From: Nothophaeocryptopus gaeumannii
Lineage: Eukaryota; Ascomycota; Dothideomycetes; Mycosphaerellales; Mycosphaerellaceae
Reading direction: 5' to 3'
Length of the DNA stretch: 64,000 nucleotides
NCBI GenBank assembly: GCA_031771865.1
Contig: JASISA010000041.1
Span: 2,418,001 to 2,482,000, forward strand
The position numbers and the translations under genes were made by a program. The notes below the pieces were generated by a model that was not told the origin of the DNA, made no database searches, and saw only the letters and a list, made by a program, of their open reading frames with translations. This document shows positions 55,532 through 64,000 of this stretch, piece by piece. Positions within the stretch are counted from its first letter, which is position 1. Each line of letters starts with the position of its first letter.

Positions 55532-58500
55532 TCAACCTGCTGCAGTCTGCGCCGTATTCGGACTCAATGTACTGGTCGTCGCCAGGCTCGAGGTCGTGGC
55601 GTTGCTCGGCCCATTCGTCAGAGCGCCAGTGCCGGAGCTGGTCGTGCTTCCGTATCGATTATGCGCCAGGCTGCCTGTTCGGCCGTTTTGACGACCGAGG
55701 GGTGAGTTCAACTGTCGCATCTTGCGAACTTCGGATTCTAGTTTGCGGCGCTCTTCTTGTTCGGCCTGTACACGTCAATCAGCATACGTTGATGGACGCT
55801 TGAAGCGCACCACTTACCCTAAACAACCGCACGCCTTCAGCTCTCGTCTCTCTCATCATTTTCTTGAACTCTTGCCTCAAGACCATCACACTAGTAGCCT
55901 CTCTCCGCGTATCACCTTCCCCATTGCCTGGTGACTTGACACCCATCCATTTGACTTTCTCGTCATTAATGTGTCCTTCCAACTGATCACATCTCTCCCG
56001 CAACGAGTCGATCAAGCTCTCGAGCTGTCCGCGCTCCTTCTCCAGTTCCAATGACTCACGAGTCATTTCCTGGAATTCGTTCATCATGTCTTGCAGCTCT
56101 TGTTCGAGCAGCTTAGCCTTGTCGGCATGCTCTCGTCGAAGCTGCGCGATCTCTTGATCTTTGAGTGTGGCAAGCGCCTCCATTTCCTTCTCTTGCATTC
56201 CGGCTTCCTTCTGCCGCTCCTTACGCGAGCCGTAGGCGCCTTCGAGTTCCGCCTTCGCCATGGCGAGCTCCGTCGTGAGACGTACAACCTCAGACTCAAG
56301 CTCTTGCATCTCCTTGTGCACGTCTTCGATTTTCTGCTCTGCAGCATCCTTCTCCACTGAAAGTTGGTTCTTCTCGGTGATGATTTGTGTATGCCACTCC
56401 TCGATGTCCTTCCACCTTGTCTCAGAGTCTTCGACCGTCTTCCGGAGGTTCTCCAACTCAGCCATAACATTCATCAACTCATCCCGAGCCTGTGCGGCCT
56501 CCTGATCCGCAAGCGCATGATTCGCAATCGCCTTCGCCAGATCCTGCAGGGTAGCATCATAAGACCTATTCAGAGCTTCATATTTCGCGTTCAACTCTTG
56601 AACCTGAGCGTCCTTCTCCATATCTGACTTGCCATTGAGGTCACGCTGCTGCTGAATCTGGCGCCGCAGGATATCCTGCTGCTCCCTGGCACCATTAGCC
56701 ACGTCGAAAAGATGTTGAACTCGAGAGCTGAATGCTTGCAAGGAGAAATCTTCTCTGATGGGCGAGGCAGGGTATGGCGAGCTGGGGCTTCGGGAACTTC
56801 CATCATCCTGGCTTCCACGTGGAGTGAGGCCGGCTGATTTATTTGAATTGGATGCCACAATTTCCCACAGCCCGGCTAGAACTGTCTCGTACTCTGCGGC
56901 TTTCTGACCCGACTTCGCTGCAAGGGACTGTGCTTCTTCGATGCCAGAAGCTGCTTGCTTGGCAGTCTGAAGGTGATCATTGTGCTCGTGGAGGAGCTTC
57001 TCTACGGTGAATAGACTCTCCTCCAGATACTGCAGTTGATGCTGATAGCCGTGTCCGGTGATCTCTGGCGGCGCGCGAAGTTCCTTGACAGCATCCATGC
57101 TTGATGACAGCTGCATTGCTCCGTGAAGCTGGTTGTTGAGCCCTTCAAGCTGTTCCTCCACAGCATTTCGTGTCAAGAAAGCGTCGTCCTGGAGCTGTGC
57201 GTAGTGCGCCTTGTTCGAATCGCGCTCTCGTTGCAAAGCCTGTACGTTGCTTTCGAACGTGGTAAGCGTGCTGTCAAGATGCTCCCGTGGATCCGTGGAT
57301 CGTGTCACCGCAGGTTCCGGCTCTGGATCCTTGCCACGTGTTTGCGCAGCTTCTTGGATGACACCTCTGAGCTGAGTGTTCAAATGCTCTATCCTTGATT
57401 GCATGCTGGCCAATTGCTGTTCCGATCGCTGCTTCAAATCGTTCAATGTTTGCTCGTGCTGCATCTGCATTTGCTCCCGCATGTTTGTAAGCTGCTGTTC
57501 ATGCTCTTCTTGCTTCATAGAGGGCGCAGCTCCCGTCAGAATGTCCCGAATGCCGTCGAACTCATCAATACCTGCCGGTGCAGTCCCTAATCCAGCATCC
57601 GAGTCCACTGATCGGTGCCCATTCGCAAAAGCATTGCCTCCAGATGTCTTGCTAGCCTGCTCCGCCAGAACAGCCGCCGTGTGATGCAGCAACCTCCTCT
57701 CTACCACGGACCGCCTCTCGAGCAAATTCCGAATTTGCTCATTCAGCTCATCCACTTTCTTGATACTCTGCGTGAGCTCGTCCTCCGCTTGATGCAGTGT
57801 CTGTGCTCCTGAGTCCGTGCTTGACCTCTCGCGATTTCCCAGAAGACTACTCCGTTTCTTCCGCGGGCTGTCAGGGCTTTGTGGAGTGTCCGGTCTGCCA
57901 TCTTTCTTGCTGTACAATCTCTGCAGATTCTGAGCAGCGTCTTTCACCTTGCTCTCCAAAGTCAGCTTACGATTTGTAGCCTCAATGCGTGATTTTAGCC
58001 GCGCATGCTCTTTTTTCAGCTCGTCCACCTCGTTAATGTCCAGTATTTGATACGTTTGCGTATCGAGGAGAGCGGTTTCGAAGAGAAGGTGCTGCGAGAC
58101 TTCATCTTTGTTATGATTATGCAGTCGCGTGTTCAGGGAGATGTGGTGGCTCGCGACTTGCTCCGGAATGAACTTGATATCGTCGAATTGGCTGTGCGCA
58201 TGCGCGTGCCCATTCACTCTTGGCTGCGTCGTGGGTCCATCTCGACTTCGCGGCGGCTCCGGGAAGCTCGCATTAAAGTCAAACTCATCGTAATGGCTAA
58301 GTCCGTTCGCCTGGCTTACAGCATGCGGCTGTTGCGTGTATTGTGCAGAGTTCGTTCGGGATGAGGGGGGACTGGATCCATATCCACTGCCATCGTATTG
58401 CTCGTATGACGAATCGTGGCCGTCGTAGTAGTTGCCGTGTTGTGTTTTACTGACGGGCATCTTGACCTCCTCTTTTTGTTTCTCTTCTCTCGGGCTATAA

Positions 58501-58700
58501 GGAGGTAATGGCTCGTCCTTCTGCGGCATCCACAAAGTCCTTGTCTGTGCTCCTTGTACTCTTACGGCCGATCTGGGCTTCGGCTGCAGCTCAGCATCGT
58601 CCCATGTCCAGGAAGTATTGAAGCCGGCGGAGGAGTATGTAGAGGAGAGAGTGTGGTGGATCGCAATCCTGTTCGGCAGACTGGGAGGCTTTCCGACGCC
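55532..58700 (-). CDS. Uds1-domain coiled-coil protein (up-regulated during septation), N-terminus unresolved
   Basis: The last two exons are clear: one ending at 55818 and the final exon 55765-55532, joined in frame (FR|AEQEERRKLES) across a 52-bp intron. The Uds1 domain lies in the first third (LLDTQTYQILDINEVDELKK, HARLKSRIEATNRKLTLESK). It is followed by some 600 residues of heptad-rich coiled coil (MQELESEVVRLTTELAMAKA and similar) and a Ser/Thr/Asn-rich tail. The N-terminal part is disordered, rich in Ser, Tyr, Pro and His. The frame remains open and protein-like upstream of the first in-frame ATG (58529), reading GFNTSWTWDDAELQPKPRSA and VRVQGAQTRTLWMPQKDE back to 58700, without an ATG. 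An upstream first exon is therefore likely. From 58529 the protein would have 981 residues. Proteins of this family are linked to septum formation; location and partners are not visible here. Confidence 0.82.
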
Positions 58701-60221
58701 TCACGTCGTTGTCGTACCAACACAACAACTTCTCCGACGAAGCCGCTGTGAAGGAGGAAGAAGAAGAGGGAGAGGAGCCGGTCAGATTACGCTCTTGTCG
58801 TTACGAGTCGGTCGATCGATGTCAGATGGTCCAATAGCGTGAATCCCAGAGCCAGCCACAGATCGCAATTGACTCGCTGCAGGGATTAATGTCAATACGG
58901 ATTTCGATTAATTCCTGAACAAGACGATCCCCAAACATCAACAACCCCCATTCAGTATACTCGTCCACGATTCTTCTTCCTGCAAATGCGAACTGCTCGT
59001 ACCCAGAAACAACGACAGCGAGGAAGTAAGCGACAGTACAATCAGTGACGACGGTGACGGGCGCGCCACTTACAAAGAATCTGCCAACGAGGCAGAAACG
59101 GAAGTGAAGGGGGCACGCGTCCACTTAGAAGCTCAAGAATCCACTCCCGAAAGTCTATTGCGGCCCTACTTTGCGATGCCCCTGAAGATGACAACCCACA
59201 CCCCTTTTCCCGGCAGACGCGACCACATTCCAACCAAGCAGCCAAGTCGCGTTGAACGTGATGTATCCGACTTTTAGCTACTTCTAGAGCGTTTGTGAGA
59301 TGAGCTCGCGTGGGACCAAGGAAGCCCCGAGGATGGTGGACACGATTGCCAATGCGCACCCATGCCGGTGCTCGTCTATCCTTGTGCGTTTCGGTTCGTG
59401 GTTGCGACCCTTCCTCGGCACCCAACAGCTCCTGCGACAGGCACCAAGAGGCACGTCACTGCAGAAGGTTTCGAATGCTTCGATGGAGAGATCTTGAAGC
59501 CTGTAAGGGCGTACAGCATGAGATCTTGGATTCCCTTGCCTAACCCGAACTGTGTGAACTATCTGCAATTGCAATCGCTGATACACATTGAGCCCGATAT
59601 CTCAGCAGCCCACCTGTTGTGCTTGGGGCATGCCACCGCAGGTCCACTATATGATTGTGGAGCATGACAGAGGGGTGGATGCGACGGAACACAAGCGTCA
59701 AGTAGAGCATTCATAGGCCGAATGTGTCCCAAGTGCTCACAAGCGTGCCTGCTTCATACCAGCATTGGACGTTTCTCGCGGGAAAGTTTGCGAAGAAGGG
59801 GTCTCGGCTCGTCTTTCGACTAAACACGCAAAGACTCAGGTATTATCCCGTAGGCACAAGTCTGCCCACACACCTGTCGTAGCTGGCTTGCAGTCACCGC
59901 ACAGCTTTCTGCGTTCTTGACCAGTCTCCGTCAGGACACTCGTGGCTCACTGCTGCTGCACTCATGAGCTGGCACATACTATCCTTGTGCTGCTACGCGG
60001 TCACGGCCCGGAAAGGGAAAGTGTCAAATCCCAAAGTAGTGACCAACTTCCACGCTCAATATCTCTGCGCACAGCGGTCGCATGCGAAATTTATTTAGTG
60101 CGAATTCCTCGCAAGACCAGCTTCTAGTTAGTAAGCGTCCTAGGCGTCAAGTTTGTGTTGAGATTGTGCTGCTAATGTGATTGAAGCTGAAGTCGGGCTT
60201 CGAGATTTGACACTTTCCCTT
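58701..60221. other. 1.5 kb intergenic region
   Basis: The left part should contain the first exon and promoter of the Uds1-type gene; a pyrimidine-rich tract ending in CACAG on the minus strand near 58747 is a possible acceptor. Other frames are unsupported. Confidence 0.35.
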
Positions 60222-61428
60222 TCACTCGCGTGGCGGTTCAAGACTCCATAGAGCTGTGATTGAGAGGTAGGACAGGATGCATGCCGCGATGAGGCAGCTT
60301 GACAATGCGTTGCAATCCATGTAGAGGATGACTTTGGTGGTGCGCGGCTTGAAGAGGGCAAATAATGAGAGGGCTATACTTTGAGAAATCATAGCCGGCG
60401 GAGGAACTTGCTTGTTGGGGTGAATGACCTCGATTTCGATGCGCTGCAGCATCCACCAGAACAGGACGTGAAGAAGTTGCAGGCTAGGAGCAAAATTTGA
60501 AAGTCTTTGTGAGCAAAAGTCTGTGATATTGGTATTGTTGACATTCGTGCTTCCGTTTTCCCGCTTCCCTTGTACACCCATCATGCTCATATCGTGCCCG
60601 GCTCCAGCTGTTCCAAGTGTCAGCATCCTGTCTCCAATCACCCAAAACTTTCTGAGAAGACATACCCTCCAAGGATTGCTCAGCTCAAAGCCCTTCGGCG
60701 CCTTCGTGTTATCCGTCTGCCCTCGCAGGAAGCCCGTAAGTCTCCTGTCTCTGTCCATCACTGCAGTCACCCACGTCAGCATCTGTCCGCCCCAAACATG
60801 CCCACATCTCTTGAGTCGTGTGTATTGCTTGGCGTACTCTGCTTGTCCCATTGATCCACCGAGTGTCGTTGTCTCTTTCCGCCGTTTTGCATGTGTCTGA
60901 GTTTGGACATGCCCGCGCCTGTCAGGGAAAAGAACTGCCGGTAAAGTAAGTGAGGTGATCGCGAACAGGGACATCTGAGGCTTCATCGTACGCCGATACA
61001 GATCGCATATGGCAGGAGAGACTCGAAGGGGACCTAGAAGGGTTGTGAGTAGTTGCGCCGTTGTGGTTCGGGAAGTGAAATCGTACGCCCCTGCGCGCGC
61101 AAGGTCAGCAATGGCTCTCAATATCAGTCGGTCGGATGATCAATGGGTGCTCACATGTTGTCCTCTCTTGTGTGGTATATGGGCGCAGAGAGCGCAAATC
61201 AATGTCGGTCTTGAGGTGCTGTCGCTGCGATTGATCTTCCTGAAGTGACGGCGATGCTCGGCTGCTACCCGCTGACAGATGTCTTGGCGGAGCTTGCCTA
61301 GTAGGAGCGGTCCAGGAAGAAGCCCGCCGGACTTTTGGAGTACTGGTTATTGTTTTGCTACCTTCCAGGAAGCATGTGTTGCGTTTGAACAGGTACAGAA
61401 GATCACAATAGTGTAGACAGGAATCCAT
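60222..61428 (-). CDS. Uncharacterised protein with C-terminal hydrophobic segments, two exons
   Basis: Exon 1 (61428-61155) starts at an ATG (MDSCLHYCDLLYLFKRNTCF). A 64-bp intron (61154-61091; GTGAGC, branch GCTGACC, CAG) follows, and exon 2 (61090-60222) continues in frame, giving 380 residues. Exon 2 begins AYDFTSRTTTAQLLTTLLGP and contains RLKRCGHVWGGQMLTWVTAV and FLRGQTDNTKAPKGFELSNP. The last 110 residues include hydrophobic stretches (LLHVLFWWMLQ, QSIALSLFALF, LSSCLIAACILSYLSITALW), suggesting membrane association. A potential extra intron with a GTATGT donor near 60680 would end the protein early; it was not used because the longer frame remains open. No family recognised. Confidence 0.5.
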
Positions 61429-61897
61429 TCACATGTCTGCCTAAGGACTGCAGATGAAGTTGTGAAATCCCGCGACTTTCGGGCGCTGCCGCCCAACTCG
61501 ACCTGGAAGCTACGACCTGTCGTCCTGAGAAGGGGTAACGACGACAGCCCTCAGCAACTCCATCACCACATCAAACGCCATCACGGACATTTTGAGACTT
61601 TCGCATCCGCTCAAACTATCTATCGACCCGCGCAAACCCCACCCAGGAGCGACCGTGAAGCTCCAAGAACTCCAGACAGGCGGGAGCGCATTAGTCACCC
61701 TGGCCACCGCGACCGCCACGACGACAACGCGCCCAAGACGCTCTCGACCGCGCCTCATATCACTCATACGCTCTACATACCGCCGACTACGCGTCGAGGA
61801 GCACGAATAACACGTTCCGCAGCGGTCTTGGCACTTAGCTACAGCAGGCCGCAGACTGGCGGCCGCATGAGGACAGAAGCATATTAGGAGCTTACAG
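61429..61897. other. Divergent region, probably with 5' exon(s) of the MYST gene
   Basis: Plus-strand open frames here look partly coding (KLSIDPRKPHPGATVKLQEL) and may include the first exon of the histone acetyltransferase, but no donor was found that fits the phase of the acceptor at 61897. Confidence 0.3.
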
Positions 61898-64000
61898 GAG
61901 ACAGCGCAAGACAATAGGCGATCTTGAAAGCGAATCACATGGGCTAGACCAGGGCCCACCATTCAAGCTGGCGACAATCGTTTTGAACCGCGCCGCCCTC
62001 ACGCCAACGAGGTTGCGCGGCCGCGGTGTGAACTTCCGAGCCCAGCAGGCTGAGCCGATGGAGGTTGACGATCAAGATGCGGACGCGCCGGTAGCTGAGG
62101 AATATGAAGAGGAAGAGGAAGAGGAAGAGGCTGACGACGAGGCCGATGCGGAAGGCGAGGTGGAGGAAGAAGACGAAGGCTCCGAAGCTGATGCCGAGGG
62201 CGAGGCTGAGGAGGATGAAGACGACGGTGAGGTGGTTGGTGCCGTGAAGACGCGGTCAAGTCGGACAAGATCCAGAAGAAAAGCAGATGAGGAGGAATCC
62301 GATGCCGAAGAGGACGGCCAGGAAGACGAAGACTCCGATGCCGAGAGCTCCCAGGATGAAGAAGAAGTCGACTGGGAAGCTGCCGACGAAGCCGAAGAGG
62401 ATCTCAAAGTTGGAAATGTCGACGCTAATCGCTGCGTGTATGTGCACTCTGCAGATGTTTGCAAGAGAATTGCAAAGCTGACATGAACACAGATTTTGCA
62501 AAGAAACCGAAGATAACGATCCCAGCGAAGAATTCGAAGAACCGCTGAATTGTTCCGTGTGTGGTGATCAAGGTAAGTGTGTGCAATTGCAAGAATTACG
62601 ATCTCGACTTTGAAGGTCGAGAAGTGGAAGAATTGCGGCAAAGTCAACAAATGATATCAATGTGTCAAGGGTCCAAGCGCGCTGACTTCCGTTCCTGCAG
62701 CCCACCGGCAATGTGCCAGAGATGCAGACTCGCTAGCTTCCGACGAAGGTGCGTATCCAGATCTGATCGGCCCATGCACAAGGCCACACCATTGCCGAGC
62801 AAACATAGGCAAGTCTTACTGACACCATGATGCAGATGCCGCAAACTGGCGTTGTCAAGACTGCATTGCCAACGGGTTCGAAGCACCGGAACCAGAGGAA
62901 GACTTCAATTTCAAAGATGTCTCACAGATGCTCGAGAAGCGTCGTCGCTCATCTGCTCCAAAGATGGCGAGGGACCTCTTACCATCCGCTCGCGGTGGCA
63001 TCAAACCCGGTTCACATTCAGTCTTCAACACGCTGATTTTACCAGACGATGAGATGGACGGATCTCGGTCGCTTAGGAAGCGTAAGACTCCCTCCGAAGA
63101 TGTCGACGAACCACCTCGCCCTCCAGTGCGAAAACGCAGACGTACCGATTCAGCTGGTGAGATCGAAGCACCGGCTGAAGACAACGAAGTCGCAATCAAG
63201 GAGGACGAGAACGAGAATGACACAGAAGAGCCTGGGTCGCCGCGTTCTCGATCTGGCCGACCTCAGCGACATAAGAATCGCAAGCGCAACGCCAGGATCA
63301 TCTCTCGATCTGACGATCCGAAAAGCTGCATTATATCAATACCCGTGACCGTTTCTCAGTGGGATCAGATCGAGAAAGACGTCATCAAGAAACAAAAGCG
63401 TCGCGAACGTGACCGGGCCCGACGAGCGCGCAACAGTCGACGTACGGCCACTGCTGAGCCAGAAGAGCCAGCACACTTCCCGACTGTGCAGACCTCAATG
63501 TACACTAATCCATTCTTCCCGTTCCAAGACCGTGAGGTCGACGAAAACAAAGGCAAGCCGTACGGTGGGATCTTGACTGATGCCGAGGCGGACACATCGA
63601 AGCTATTCCCGCAAGAAGCAGACCGTCAAGCTTTCCAAGCCGCCCGCGAAAAGGCTGAGCAAGCTTGGAAGGAGAAGCTTGCACAGCAGAATGGGGAGAC
63701 ACAGACTGCGGCCCGCTCTAAGCAGTCAGCCCAGGCAAGCAAGATCAAGTGCATCAACTTTGGGCAATACGAAATCGACACCTGGCACGCTGCTCCCTAC
63801 CCAGAAGAGTACAGCCGGAACAAGCACTTGTACATTTGCGAGTTCTGCTTAAAGTACATGAGTTCGGACTATGTTGCTTGGCGGCACAAGCTCAAGTGCT
63901 CGGCAAAGCATCCTCCTGGCGATGAAATCTATCGAGATGTTGTCGTCAATCCGGAGACAAAGCAAGAGACCACGATATCCTTCTTCGAAGTAGATGGTCG
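61898..64000 (+). CDS. MYST-family histone acetyltransferase with PHD finger (Sas3-like), truncated by the window end
   Basis: The gene product should acetylate histone H3 in a NuA3-type complex. Exons visible: 61898-62437 (5' end uncertain), 62493-62572, 62701-62748 and 62836 to beyond 64000; junction phases agree. The first part is extremely acidic (runs of Glu and Asp around 62095-62400). The splices then assemble a PHD finger: RCVFCKE, LNCSVCGDQ, AHRQCARDADSLASDE and DAANWRCQDC, matching the C4HC3 pattern. A basic linker (RKRRRTDSAG, KKQKRRERDRARRARNSRR) follows. Near 63745 the MYST domain begins with KIKCINFGQYEIDTWHAAPY, and its C2HC zinc finger YICEFCLKYMSSDYVAWRHK with Cys near 63897. 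The acetyl-CoA-binding and catalytic parts lie outside the window. PHD plus MYST suggests Sas3/KAT6 rather than Esa1 or Sas2. The acceptor at 61897 implies at least one upstream exon. Confidence 0.85.

Overview
This window is nuclear DNA of a filamentous ascomycete, most likely a dothideomycete. Genes are broken by short GT-AG introns (44-80 bp, often with CTAAC or CTGAC branch sites). The gene set is typical of Pezizomycotina: a velvet regulator, an RfeF-like factor, a Uds1 septation protein, a DUF4267 protein, a DUF7053 protein, an arylamine N-acetyltransferase and a DUR3 urea permease. No bacterial operons, rRNA or CRISPR arrays are present. The class-level placement is inference.

Layout. 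0.8-2.0 kb (+) holds the 4'-phosphopantetheinyl transferase that activates PKS, NRPS and alpha-aminoadipate reductase carrier domains. 5.6-9.6 kb (-) carries an NPY1-type Nudix NADH pyrophosphatase and a five-exon urea permease DUR3. 11.4 kb (+) is a small conserved protein. 12.6-14.4 kb (+) is adenylosuccinate lyase (ADE13, four exons). 14.6-16.6 kb is a divergent pair, a DUF4267 membrane protein (-) and an arylamine N-acetyltransferase (+). 18.0-19.3 kb (-) is an RfeF-like factor (five exons). 21.2-22.7 kb (-) is a glutathione-transferase-like gene with a GC-AG intron and two compensating frame changes. 22.7-28.4 kb is gene-poor, with a split tRNA-like element and a tiny spliced gene for a 41-residue peptide. 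28.4-30.9 kb (+) encodes a secreted Ser/Thr-rich repeat protein. 31.9-32.6 kb (+) is a two-exon unknown.

33.3-34.05 kb (-) is a NACHT (NLR-type) relic, followed by a DUF7053 protein (-). 36.7-37.7 kb (+) is a beta-carbonic anhydrase with two alternative first exons, one of which encodes a mitochondrial presequence-like N-terminus. 38.1-39.9 kb (+) is an LPAELRN (F-box/2EXR-like) gene followed by a broken tandem copy; a third broken copy lies at 51.7-51.9 kb (-). 40.5-41.1 kb (-) is a two-exon unknown. 45.3-46.7 kb (+) is a VosA-type velvet regulator behind a long leader. 46.7-51.6 kb is gene-poor, with short tandem repeats and a repeat-bounded segment. 52.5-54.3 kb (-) is a multispan membrane protein, 55.5-58.7 kb (-) a Uds1 coiled-coil protein, 60.2-61.4 kb (-) an unknown membrane-associated protein. 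From 61.9 kb to the right edge (+) runs the N-terminal part of a PHD-containing MYST histone acetyltransferase (Sas3-like), cut by the window end.

The genes are not a biosynthetic cluster. They mix core metabolism (purines, NADH, CO2/bicarbonate, urea uptake) with development and chromatin regulators, separated by repeat-containing DNA with decayed gene copies. Exon coordinates were assigned by eye from splice motifs, frame continuity and remembered family conservation, without transcript data.
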